Origin: Nanobdellota archaeon
GTDB lineage: Archaea > Nanobdellota > Nanobdellia > Pacearchaeales > GW2011-AR1
Direction: 5' to 3'
Assembly: GCA_030704765.1 (NCBI GenBank)
Contig: JAUYDD010000011.1
Coordinates: 1 to 35,265, forward strand
DNA length: 35,265 nt
The notes beneath the pieces are model-generated. The model ran no database searches. It was not told where the DNA came from and saw only the letters and a program-made list of their open reading frames with translations. Each line of letters starts with the position of its first letter. Positions within the stretch are counted from its first letter, which is position 1. Made by a program: the position numbers and the translations under genes. Positions 1 to 7,252 of this stretch are shown in pieces.

Positions 1-56
1 TTTTTGCCACAGCTAAAAAATCGCCTGCTGGCGAGTGTGGTTTGATTGGCCCTTGT

Positions 57-139
57 TTTTAGGATGCTCGAGAATTGAAAACTGTAACATTTGCTACGAC
101 CACATGATAAATCATGAGGTTTTCAATTCTCGACATAAT
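57..139. repeat. Structured dispersed repeat, left copy
   Basis: This segment recurs in inverted orientation at 35063-35134 plus 35255-35265. It contains two 14-base arms, CGAGAATTGAAAAC and GTTTTCAATTCTCG, that pair perfectly across a 36-base centre. The centre holds a smaller hairpin, CATGAT-AA-ATCATG. Outside the arms the two copies also share TTTTAGGATGC on one side and CGACATAAT on the other. No coding frame crosses it. It could be a small structured RNA, a REP-like element or a non-autonomous mobile repeat. It lies outside the integrated element. Confidence 0.75.
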
Positions 140-265
140 AAAAGTTTTTTTAGATGGATAAAAGCGGAAGCTCAACAACCGACCTTTTTGTGAACTAGCC
201 ATTTTGTCTTGGCGAAGGGCAGCAGCATCGAACACTTCAGTTAGCTTTTTACAGAAACTTTATTA

Positions 266-1162
266 TTAGAATCTCAACTTATCTTTTTTTAGAATGTTAA
301 TTAAGGAGCTAATAAAAGGCTTTAAGTCTTCCTGATATTGTGCTTTTTGAAGAACTTCATAATATTTGAATCTTCTTCTTTTTGGAATATTTATCATAGG
401 ATATTTATTTTTATGCAATATAAAATTTATTAATAATCTTCCAACTCTTCCATTTCCATCAACAAAAGGATGAATTTTTTCAAATTCAGTATGAAAGTAT
501 GAGGCTAAAACAATAGGATTCAATTTACTTTTATTTGTTGAACACCATTTTAACAAATGAGCCATTTTATTAGGTACCTCTGATGCGTTTGGAGGAACAC
601 TCCCACCTACAAATACTTGAACATTCCTGTATTTTCCTATTTGAGAAACTAAATCTTCTCTTAAGGTATTAAACACAACCAATCTATGCAGTTCTAATAT
701 AAATTCCTTGGTTAATTCTCTATTATAATTCAGCATGTAATCAAATGCTTTTTTATGATTTATGGTCTCATTAATCTCTCTTAAAGATTTTTCTTTAGGA
801 ACAATTCCTTCAAATAATAAAAAGGATGTTTCAGATAAAGTCAAAGTATTTCCTTCTATACCTGTTGAATCATAAGTAAAAAGTGAACAAAATGCTTCAT
901 ATCTATTTTCAAAATTTTCTTTTGGTTCTTTAGAAAAATCTTTTTTTATTTCTTCTAAAAACTTTATTTCTTCAACAGAAAGCATTGCCTCAAAAATTTT
1001 TAATTTTTTATCTGCATCTTTTTCCTTTTTTTTAAGTTCTTCTTTGTTTAGATTAACTCCTAAGTAAATTCTTTCTTTTCTTACTTTTTCCCCTTTTCTA
1101 ATTACCCTTACCCTGTAAAAATACTCTCTTCCTTTTTTTTCCTGAATTTCAGTATGTACCAT
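266..1162 (-). CDS. Fic family protein (predicted AMP transferase)
   Basis: This 298-residue protein carries the Fic active-site motif HPFVDGNGRVGR at residues 231-242. Fic enzymes usually transfer AMP from ATP to a hydroxyl side chain of a target protein. STGIEGN at residues 99-105 fits the (S/T)xxxE(G/N) inhibitory helix of class II Fic proteins, with the helix ahead of the Fic domain, so the enzyme is probably self-inhibited. The flap region is near residues 176-188. The N-terminal 60 residues are basic and probably form a small beta domain plus helix, of unknown role. The start is supported by a TATA box about 25 bases upstream, which predicts a leaderless message. The promoter sits inside a 12-bp inverted repeat, suggesting autoregulation. 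It belongs to the chromosomal flank. The target is unknown. Confidence 0.9.
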   Translation of the reverse strand: MVHTEIQEKKGREYFYRVRVIRKGEKVRKERIYLGVNLNKEELKKKEKDADKKLKIFEAMLSVEEIKFLEEIKKDFSKEPKENFENRYEAFCSLFTYDSTGIEGNTLTLSETSFLLFEGIVPKEKSLREINETINHKKAFDYMLNYNRELTKEFILELHRLVVFNTLREDLVSQIGKYRNVQVFVGGSVPPNASEVPNKMAHLLKWCSTNKSKLNPIVLASYFHTEFEKIHPFVDGNGRVGRLLINFILHKNKYPMINIPKRRRFKYYEVLQKAQYQEDLKPFISSLINILKKDKLRF

Positions 1163-1170
1163 GAGCTTAT

Positions 1171-1212
1171 TATGACTACATGGTTTATATATTTTTCTAT
1201 CATGTAGTCATA
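1171..1212 (-). promoter_or_regulatory. Fic promoter inside a 12-bp inverted repeat
   Basis: TATGACTACATG (1171-1182) and CATGTAGTCATA (1201-1212) are perfect inverted copies separated by 18 bases. The spacer carries the minus-strand TATA box TATATAAA at about 1184-1191. One arm covers the expected transcription start and the other the BRE side. A dimeric repressor bound here would block TBP/TFB access. No obvious DNA-binding partner gene lies next to it, so Fic itself or an unlinked regulator may bind. Confidence 0.6.
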
Positions 1213-1268
1213 AAGAATTGTAGAAACAAATAGTTTTTATTCGCTTATGTGAAGCGGCGTTCTACCTT

Positions 1269-2453
1269 TCAAATATCAGAAGCGATTATAAATCCTTTTT
1301 TATCAACAAATTCTTTTGAAATTACATAAAATTCCCTTAATTTTAAACTATTTGCAATTCTTTTTAATTTTTTATAATCTTTTTCATCTCCCTTATTTTT
1401 AACTTCTAATGCTATGTTTTTTTCAGATAAAATAAAATCAATCTCTCCTCCGCTCCTTTTTTCATAGTATTTTATCTCTCCGTAATCCCTGAGGTTTGTA
1501 AAAATAGCATTTTCTAAAAGATTTCCCTCTTCGCATTTTCCAATATATCTTCCCATTCCATTATCACATATATAAATTTTTTTTGTCCCGCTTACTTCCC
1601 TATCTATACTTTTTGTTAATGGTGAGATTAGATTAATAAAATAAGTTTTCTCTAAAAAAGAGATATATGAGTAAATTGTTTCTCTTGAAACCCCAAGTTC
1701 GGATGATAATTTAGAGATGTCTAGTTTTGTTCCTATTCTTCTTAACAAAAGCAATAATAAATCTCTAAACTTATTTATTTCTTTAAAATCTGCTAAACCT
1801 TGTACGTCTTTTTCAAAATAAGATTTAAAAATATCTAGCAATAATTCTTTTTTCTTTTCAATGTTCTCTGCCAAAACAACCTGCGGAAATCCTCCAAACT
1901 CAAGGTATTCTTCATAAAGCTTTTTTGTTTTTTCGTATATTATTTTGTTTTTGTTTTTTTCTTTTTCCCTGAATTTTTCATAAAATTCCTTTTTATAATC
2001 TTTAAATAATAAAAATTCTTCAAAATCAAGTGGAAAAAGTTCAAAGATAATTTTTCTGCCAGATAGGCTTTCTGGAAATAAGTTCTTAAGATAAAAACTA
2101 CTTGAGCCTGTCAAAAAAAATTTCACATTATAATGGTCGTAGAGATATTTTACCACTTTAACAATATCCGGTTTTGCCTGAATTTCATCAAGGAAAATAA
2201 AAGCCTTGGTTTTATTGTCTATACCAAAAGATTTTAAATTTGCCCAGATATTATTATAGTCTTCTTCTTCGAAAATCTTTTGATTAAGAGGATTTTCCAT
2301 ATCGAAAAATCCTTTATTTTTAGTTTCTATTCTATCAAAAATCATACTAAAAAGAGTTGTTTTTCCAACTCTTCTCATTCCAGTTACAACTATAATCTCC
2401 TTATCCTTGATTCTTTGCATGAGTTTTTCAAAAAGCTTTCTCTTATATAACAT
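1269..2453 (-). CDS. AAA ATPase with C-terminal DUF4143 domain
   Basis: This 394-residue protein has a Walker A motif GMRRVGKTT at residues 25-33, Walker B FIFLDE at 85-90 and a sensor-like TGSSS at 115-119. A winged-helix-like stretch near 245-268 links to the C-terminal DUF4143 region. That region has the nuclease-like pattern GGEIDF...ALEVKNKG, with D339, E350 and K352. This family is common and often multi-copy in archaea and is usually annotated as a predicted ATPase of unknown function. The length is normal and both key motifs are intact, so it is probably functional. The start at 2453 directly precedes MLYKRKLFEK, the family's usual N-terminus. It is read in the same direction as fic but is separated from it by about 100 bases. 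Confidence 0.85.
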   Translation of the reverse strand: MLYKRKLFEKLMQRIKDKEIIVVTGMRRVGKTTLFSMIFDRIETKNKGFFDMENPLNQKIFEEEDYNNIWANLKSFGIDNKTKAFIFLDEIQAKPDIVKVVKYLYDHYNVKFFLTGSSSFYLKNLFPESLSGRKIIFELFPLDFEEFLLFKDYKKEFYEKFREKEKNKNKIIYEKTKKLYEEYLEFGGFPQVVLAENIEKKKELLLDIFKSYFEKDVQGLADFKEINKFRDLLLLLLRRIGTKLDISKLSSELGVSRETIYSYISFLEKTYFINLISPLTKSIDREVSGTKKIYICDNGMGRYIGKCEEGNLLENAIFTNLRDYGEIKYYEKRSGGEIDFILSEKNIALEVKNKGDEKDYKKLKRIANSLKLREFYVISKEFVDKKGFIIASDI

Positions 2454-2705
2454 TTTATACCTTACATATTTATATTAATTATGTAAGCTAATACCTTACA
2501 CTTTTTAAATGTTAGTATATATTTTATAAAAAGATATACTAGGAAAAGATGATTATTCATCAAAGACAGCAAATACTCCCTTGAGAAAATATAGTGGATG
2601 TTCAGGCCAAGGTTGCAGAGGGAAATATTAGGGAAATTAATTGATTGTTCTTTGGATATATTTATTATAGAAAAAGGGCATGATTCCGGGCAGGAGGCGG
2701 ATTTT
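2454..2705. other. Intergenic region with possible decayed coding remnants
   Basis: No intact gene is visible. On the plus strand, short stretches around 2590-2640 and 2671-2710 read like protein (for example GHDSGQEADFLF, which recalls the end of a DUF4143 protein) but are broken by stops and frame changes. A 12-base match to the tRNA-Ser 3' end lies at 2682-2693. I read this as degraded sequence but cannot show it. Confidence 0.3.
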
Positions 2706-3800
2706 TTATTTTCCTAAGAAAGGTGACCAAGAAGGTTCTCCATCAAAAGAAGCAAAATGATTTGTCAAGTTTTTTTGCTCACTTCAATCAGCATTCATGA
2801 AATAAATTTCATTATTAATATATCTCCAATTATTCCCTCTACTTGAAGAAAAGGCTATTTTCCTGCCATCAGGTGACCAAGAAGGTTTTTCCTCAAGAAA
2901 TGGAGTGTTTGTCAGTCTTTTTTGCTCACTTCCATCAGAGTTCATTACATAAATTTCATCATTTCCATCCCTATTTGATGTAAAAGCTATTTTCTTGCCA
3001 TCAGGTGACCATGAAGAAGATGAATCATGAGCTGGATTGTTTGTCAATCTCCTAGGTTCACTTCCATCTGAGTTCATGACATAAATTTCATAATTTCCGT
3101 CTCTATGTGATGTAAAAACTATTTTCTTCCCATCAGGTGACCAAGAATGAAATGCATCCCAAGCAGGATTATTTGTCAAGTTTTTCTGTTCAGTTCCATC
3201 AGAGTTCATGACATAAATTTCATGTTCACTATCTTTATATGACATAAAAGCTATTTTCTTCCCATCAGGAGAGCAAGAAGGAAGTTTATCTTCAACAGGA
3301 TTATTTGTCAATCTTTTCTGTTCAGTTCCATCAGAGTTCATGACATAAATTTCATAATTTCCATCTCTATGTGATGTGAAAACTATTTTCTTGCCATCAG
3401 GTGACCAAGAAGGAGATCCATCAAAAGCAGAGTTTTTTGTCAATCTTTTCTGATCACTTCCATTTGGATTCATAACATAAATTTCAAGATTTCTATCTCT
3501 ACCTGACATAAAAACTATTTTCTTGCCATCAGGTGACCAAGAAGTAGATACATCCCAATCAGGATTGTATGTCAATCTCTCCTGCACACTTCCATCAGCA
3601 TTCATAACATAAGCTTCATAATGTCCATCTCTTTTTGATTCAAAAGCTATTTTCTTGCCATCAGGTGACCAAGAAGGATATCCATTATAAGGAGGATTTT
3701 TTGTCAATCTTTTCAACATACTTCCATCCGAATTCATAACATAAATTTCATCAATTCCATCTCTATTTGAATCAAAAGCTATTTTCTTGCCATCAGGTGA
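2706..3800 (-). repeat. Tandem 129-bp repeats encoding PD40 units
   Basis: Near-identical units with a 129-base period (43 codons) run through the propeller gene. The DNA-level similarity suggests recent expansion or gene conversion. One unit has Cys in place of the usual Trp (SCSPDG), and one has a nonsense codon at the same Trp. Confidence 0.85.
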
Positions 3801-4100
3801 CTAAGAAGGATGTCCATTATATATCGTTGGAAAATAAACAGGATTTTTTGTCAATCTTTTTTGCTCACTTCCATCAGCATTCATGAAATAAATTTCATCA
3901 ATTCTATCTATATTTGAATCAAAAGCTATTTTGGATTGTTTATATGATTTCTCTACCAAAAATGTAGATTCTCTTGATAAAGGTTCTTTTGCTACTTGTT
4001 GTGAATAAGTATTATAACCTGAAGCAACAGTTACTGCAAGCATTGCTGCTAAACCAAAATTTCTTAATCCTCTAACTAATTTTTCAAGACATCTTACCAT
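2706..4100 (-). pseudogene. PD40/TolB-type beta-propeller protein, two in-frame stops
   Basis: The frame from 4100 encodes a signal-peptide-like N-terminus (hydrophobic LAAMLAVTVASG) followed by about eight PD40 (WD40-like) repeats of 43 residues, each with SWSPDGKKI and EIYVMNSDGS. Such propellers are usually secreted or membrane-anchored binding modules. At 3801-3803 the repeat Trp codon TGG is TAG. At 2784-2786 a conserved Gly codon GGA is TGA. Repeat sequence continues in the same frame past both stops, ending at TAA 2706-2708 after a damaged SWSP unit. The simplest reading is a recent pseudogene. If translated, it yields a 99-residue N-terminal piece and possibly a 317-residue piece from an internal start at 3737. 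Readthrough of TAG is possible but unsupported. A TATA box near 4119-4131 fits a leaderless start at 4100. Confidence 0.8.
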
Positions 4101-4223
4101 TGATTGTCAATTATTCTATATTTTAAATATTTATTTGTGTTTTAGTGATATTATTCTTTCAACAATAATACTTAATATCATTTAAATATTAAGATGAAAC
4201 ACTGTTAAGTTGAAAAATCATCT

Positions 4224-4305
4224 GCCGCTGTGTGGGACAATGGTACTCCAACCGCTTTGAGAGCGGTGCCTTAACGGCCTCCCGGTTCGATTCCGGGCAG
4301 CGGCG
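4224..4305 (+). tRNA. tRNA-Ser(UGA)
   Basis: The acceptor stem GCCGCTG pairs with CAGCGGC, with discriminator base G. The anticodon stem ACCGC/GCGGT encloses loop TTTGAGA, giving anticodon TGA (reads UCA, serine). A long variable arm (GCC-TTAAC-GGC) and the T arm CCCGG-TTCGATT-CCGGG complete an 82-base class II tRNA. G73 and the long variable arm both agree with serine. An AT-rich TATA-like element lies near 4181-4190. Its 3' end is the integration site of the element to the right, and integration leaves the gene intact. Confidence 0.95.
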
Positions 4306-4306
4306 T
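4294..4306 (+). other. attL core (tRNA-Ser 3' end)
   Basis: CGGGCAGCGGCGT, covering the T-arm and acceptor 3' strand of tRNA-Ser, recurs exactly and in the same orientation at 34995-35007. A direct repeat of a tRNA 3' end with an integrase gene 64 bases away is the standard signature of tyrosine-integrase insertion. Confidence 0.8.
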
Positions 4307-4312
4307 CCTAAT

Positions 4313-4350
4313 AAAGTTCTATGCCGTTTTCGAGGGCGGTTTTAATAGCA
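4313..4350. promoter_or_regulatory. Left subterminal repeats (putative integrase arm sites)
   Basis: AAAGTTCTAT (4313-4322) and GCGGT-TTTAATAGCA (4336-4350) reappear in inverted orientation and the same order at the other end of the element (34975-34984 and 34947-34962). Distances from the 13-bp core are similar at both ends: 6 and 29 bases here, 10 and 32 bases there. This arrangement is what integrase arm-type sites look like. Confidence 0.65.
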
Positions 4351-4368
4351 GAAAAAAACGCTATTAAA
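4341..4368 (+). promoter_or_regulatory. Integrase promoter overlapping a 9-bp inverted repeat
   Basis: TTTAATAGC (4341-4349) and GCTATTAAA (4360-4368) are perfect inverted copies with a 10-base spacer, ending one base before the integrase ATG. The left arm coincides with a TATA-like box about 25 bases ahead of the start codon, so the transcript would be leaderless. Because the same 9-mer recurs at the far end of the element, the integrase may bind here and repress itself. Confidence 0.6.
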
Positions 4369-4369
4369 C

Positions 4370-5566
4370 ATGGAACAGAAAATAGACATACATAATTATA
4401 AGGGTAGATTTGATAGTACAGTTAAAAGAATAAATGGATCTTTAGATATTTCTGATCAGGATAAACTAGCTATTAATAGGCTTAAGGATTATTGTATTTG
4501 CCAAGGTATCACCTATGGAAAGATTGATGCTTATCTTTTCTATGCTTCAAGGCTTGCTAGAATGCTCCATAAACCAATCGAACAAGCCACAAAAGAAGAT
4601 CTTATGAAAGTTGTAGCAGAACTTAATCAATCACATTATAGTGAGGAAACAAAAGTTTGTTTTAAAATTATGATCAGAAAGTTTTACAAAATGCTTAAGG
4701 GCATTGAAGAAAAAGGAAAATACCCTCCTGAGGTTGATTGGATAAATACTACAATTTCTAAAAATCATGAAAAACTGCCTGAAGAACTTTTAACAGAGGA
4801 AGAGGTTGAAAAAATAATTAGGTCTGCTCGAACTGTAAGAGATAAAGCGCTTCTTGCAGTTATTGCAGAATCTGGTTGTAGGGTTTCTGAAATAGGAACA
4901 ATGAAAATCAGACAAATCACATTTGAACAACACGGAGCTAGATTAACTGTTTCAGGAAAAACTGGAACTAGAAAAATTCTTGTTATTAGCACTACTCCTT
5001 ATTTAAGAGAGTGGCTAAACCAACATCCTTTAAATGACAATTCTGATGCTTATTTATGGTATAATTCTGGGAAAAATTCTTTTTTATCCTATGCAAGAAT
5101 AGCCCATATATTAAAAGCTGCAGCTAGTAAGGCTGGAATAAAAAAAAGAGTCTATCTTCATTTACTAAGACATACAAGAGCAACAAGAATGGCTAATATG
5201 ATGAGCGAAGCAGCAATGAAACAATATTTTGGATGGACTCAGAGTTCAAAGATGGCAAGTATTTATGTTCATATGTCTGGAAAAGATACTGATGATGCAA
5301 TATTAAAAGCAAATGGAATTGAAATTAAAAAAGAAGAATTCAAACAATGTTTAAAACCTCTTAATTGTGAAGGTTGCAAAACAATAAATGAGGCTACAAA
5401 CAGATTCTGCAAAGTATGTGGACTTCCATTAGTAAAAGAGGAAGCTCAAGAGATAATAAAAACAGATACAGAAAGAAAACAATATGATGAAATGATGATG
5501 AAAGCCTTAGCTGATCCAAGAATATTGGAGATTATTAAAGAGAAAATGAAAGGGATACAAAATTAA
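4370..5566 (+). CDS. Tyrosine recombinase / integrase with C-terminal zinc ribbon
   Basis: This 398-residue site-specific recombinase probably catalyses insertion and excision of the element at tRNA-Ser. The N-terminal half (about 10-125) is a helical SAM-like core-binding domain. The catalytic domain shows R171 (SGCRVSEIG), K197, the HLLRH box with H264/R267/H268, W289 in the FGW position, and the nucleophile Y299 in SIYVH. After the catalytic domain, a Cx2C-x10-Cx2C zinc ribbon (C333, C336, C347, C350) is followed by an acidic/helical tail. Such a ribbon is seen in archaeal integrases and may contact DNA. All catalytic residues are present. The start at 4370 is preferred because the TATA box lies 25 bases upstream. 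It converges with the small membrane gene at 5574 with only 7 bases between stops. Confidence 0.93.
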   Translation: MEQKIDIHNYKGRFDSTVKRINGSLDISDQDKLAINRLKDYCICQGITYGKIDAYLFYASRLARMLHKPIEQATKEDLMKVVAELNQSHYSEETKVCFKIMIRKFYKMLKGIEEKGKYPPEVDWINTTISKNHEKLPEELLTEEEVEKIIRSARTVRDKALLAVIAESGCRVSEIGTMKIRQITFEQHGARLTVSGKTGTRKILVISTTPYLREWLNQHPLNDNSDAYLWYNSGKNSFLSYARIAHILKAAASKAGIKKRVYLHLLRHTRATRMANMMSEAAMKQYFGWTQSSKMASIYVHMSGKDTDDAILKANGIEIKKEEFKQCLKPLNCEGCKTINEATNRFCKVCGLPLVKEEAQEIIKTDTERKQYDEMMMKALADPRILEIIKEKMKGIQN

Positions 5567-5573
5567 GGTTTTT

Positions 5574-5897
5574 TTAATCTTTTGTTTTATTTTCAACTAA
5601 CAATGAGATATAAGCAATTAAGCCACTTAGTCCAATTAAAGCCCAACCTAAAAAAATGTAAGGTTTATTTTGAAGTATCATTTCTTGAGTTAGTTGATCT
5701 GTCCAAGTAAAATATAATAATTTTGACATTGTTCCAATCATTATTGCTGTTGTAAAAGAAAATATGCAGTAACCTAAAAAGGTTACAAGATGTGACCTAT
5801 CAAAAAATTTACTTTTAAGTTTTATTACTCTAATAATTAAAGTTATAATCAGAAAAATAATACCAAGTACTATTGATAAATTATCAAATCTTATCAT
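5574..5897 (-). CDS. Small membrane protein, three predicted TM segments
   Basis: This 107-residue hypothetical protein has hydrophobic segments near residues 8-25, 38-60 and 83-103, the last followed by a short charged tail (ENKTKD). I do not recognise the family. It lies 2 bases downstream of the 55-residue membrane gene at 5900-6067 in the same direction, so the two are probably one transcript. It may be a small integral membrane component of the element. No catalytic motif is visible. Confidence 0.65.
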   Translation of the reverse strand: MIRFDNLSIVLGIIFLIITLIIRVIKLKSKFFDRSHLVTFLGYCIFSFTTAIMIGTMSKLLYFTWTDQLTQEMILQNKPYIFLGWALIGLSGLIAYISLLVENKTKD

Positions 5898-5899
5898 TT

Positions 5900-6067
5900 T
5901 TATCTTGAGGTAGCAAGTTTATATCCAAAAAATCCTGCTAGAAATCCTCCTATAACTGAGAATAATAATTTATATTGATAATCGTTGGGAAGTATCATAT
6001 TTATAAATATAAAACCACCAAAAAAACCTACTATTGAATATAAAAATTTCCTTTCTTGTCTATTCAT
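5900..6067 (-). CDS. 55-aa membrane protein with two glycine-rich TM helices
   Basis: This short frame starts at ATG 6067 and encodes MNRQERKFLY followed by two hydrophobic segments, each with a glycine-rich stretch (IVGFFGGFIF and VIGGFLAGFFGYK). It ends in TAA at 5900, two bases before the start of the 107-residue membrane protein, which supports co-expression. Glycine-zipper-like helices of this kind are common in small holin-like, pore-like or assembly proteins, but nothing here proves such a role. The function is unknown. Confidence 0.6.
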   Translation of the reverse strand: MNRQERKFLYSIVGFFGGFIFINMILPNDYQYKLLFSVIGGFLAGFFGYKLATSR

Positions 6068-6111
6068 AATATTCTAATGAATATTTAATTTAAAAATCCT
6101 TGCAATAATGA

Positions 6112-6381
6112 CTAATTCTCTTTATCTTCATATAAAAACATGAGTATAGGCAATACTTCTTTATTCATCTTCATCCTCTTTAATGTCTTTTCAAGTTCTT
6201 CGGATGACCGATGATAAATCATCTGATATGAAAAAGATGAGCGTTTTTCTTTTAATTTTGTAAATTCATTAAGAATTTCATTTTTCAATCTTATTGTATT
6301 CCAAGCCCTATTATTTTCATTATAACAGATTTTTCCATCTATATTAATTATTGTCTTAGGGATTAGAGGTTTTCTTTCCAT
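6112..6381 (-). CDS. Hypothetical protein, 89 aa
   Basis: This 89-residue soluble protein begins with a short beta-like stretch (INIDGKICYNENN), followed by a charged helical region with many Lys and Glu and a hydrophobic end (VLPILMFLYEDKEN). I do not recognise a family. A TATA-like run TATTTTAAA lies about 30 bases upstream on the minus strand. The gene is transcribed away from the TrmB regulator, and the region between them contains the operator-like inverted repeat at 6446-6469, so the two may be co-regulated. Confidence 0.5.
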   Translation of the reverse strand: MERKPLIPKTIINIDGKICYNENNRAWNTIRLKNEILNEFTKLKEKRSSFSYQMIYHRSSEELEKTLKRMKMNKEVLPILMFLYEDKEN

Positions 6382-6445
6382 GTTCAGAGTATCACCCCTA
6401 ATAGCTATGATTTAAAATATATGAAATAATATAGTATATAAGTTA

Positions 6446-6486
6446 ATAGCACTACTTCAGTAGTTCTATCCAAAGGTTTAAAAATA
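6446..6486 (+). promoter_or_regulatory. TrmB-type operator and promoter
   Basis: An inverted repeat ATAG-C-ACTACT-TC-AGTAGT-T-CTAT spans 6446-6469 (11-base arms, one mismatch). Its core TACT-TC-AGTA resembles the TACT...AGTA operators described for TrmB-family regulators. It ends 7 bases before the TATA box TTTAAAAATA (6477-6486). A site just upstream of the BRE/TATA is typical of activation. A small TCCC-TGC-GGGA hairpin (6507-6517) sits near the expected transcript 5' end. Confidence 0.55.
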
Positions 6487-6540
6487 CCATTTTTCTGCTT
6501 AGATTATCCCTGCGGGAAAATGAGTTCTGTGATAATTTAA

Positions 6541-7251
6541 ATGGAAAACGAAGCAAAATTACTAGGGCTAAATAGCTATGAATTCAGGGCATATCAAGCC
6601 TTGATTAGGTTAGGGAAAGCCACAGCACAAAAGATAAGCAAACTAAGTAGTGTTCCATCCAGTAGAATATATGATATATTATCTTCTCTTGAATCAAAGG
6701 GATATATTAAAACAATAAATGATAGGGTAAAGTATTTTATTGCCTCTGATCCTAAAGAAGTCATAAAATTTATTCAAAACAAAAAGAAAGAACTAGATAA
6801 TCTTGAGGTTGAATTTGGAAGGCTTGAACAGATTTATGATATTCAGGAAGAAGAACCTATACTCATTGTAAAAGGAAACAGAAATTTTCATAGACTTCTA
6901 AAGGAAAAACCAGAAGCTAAAAAATATAGATATACAATAAAATATAATTCTGTTGTAAATCCTGAATGGGTAAAAGGATATAAAAATAAATTAAAGAAAA
7001 AAGTTGATATTAAAAATCTAGTAAGATTTGATGAAAAAACCAGGAAAAATGTATTAAAATGGAAAGATGTTCTTCCTGAAATAAAGGCAATTGAAAATGA
7101 AGGAGTTTTGATGTCTTTAATTGATGATCATTATGTTATGATTGGATTAATTACTTCTAATTGTACCGTGGTAATAAAAAATGAAGCTTTTTGTAAGATC
7201 CTAAAAAAAATGTATCTTGCAACATATGAGAAAGCTGAGGTAATAAAATAA
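6541..7251 (+). CDS. TrmB family transcriptional regulator
   Basis: This 236-residue protein begins with the TrmB winged helix-turn-helix (about residues 5-75): LGLNSYEFRAYQALIRLG, then a helix-turn-helix with SSVPSSRIYDILSSLESKGYI. A short coiled coil (about 78-98) follows, then a C-terminal effector domain without obvious sugar-binding signature. TrmB proteins are archaeal regulators responding to small ligands, classically sugars. It is the first gene of a tight plus-strand operon: the stop is one base before the next ATG. The operator-like repeat upstream suggests autoregulation of the whole module. The ligand is unknown, since the C-terminal half does not resemble the maltose-binding type. 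Confidence 0.85.
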   Translation: MENEAKLLGLNSYEFRAYQALIRLGKATAQKISKLSSVPSSRIYDILSSLESKGYIKTINDRVKYFIASDPKEVIKFIQNKKKELDNLEVEFGRLEQIYDIQEEEPILIVKGNRNFHRLLKEKPEAKKYRYTIKYNSVVNPEWVKGYKNKLKKKVDIKNLVRFDEKTRKNVLKWKDVLPEIKAIENEGVLMSLIDDHYVMIGLITSNCTVVIKNEAFCKILKKMYLATYEKAEVIK

Positions 7252-7252
7252 A

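Noticed and set aside
68..135. CRISPR-like arms GAATTGAAAAC / GTTTTCAATTC
   Set aside because: The arms are an inverted pair around one 36-base centre. There is no series of direct repeats with spacers, and no cas genes are present.
3801..3803. TAG in the propeller gene as a pyrrolysine codon
   Set aside because: The position is a Trp in all but one of the neighbouring repeats, a second stop (TGA) occurs downstream, and no pyl gene is visible. A nonsense mutation is simpler.
4765..4992. Antisense open frame inside the integrase gene, and similar frames opposite other genes
   Set aside because: They lie fully within well-supported genes, lack promoters or family similarity, and reflect low GC and codon bias on the other strand.
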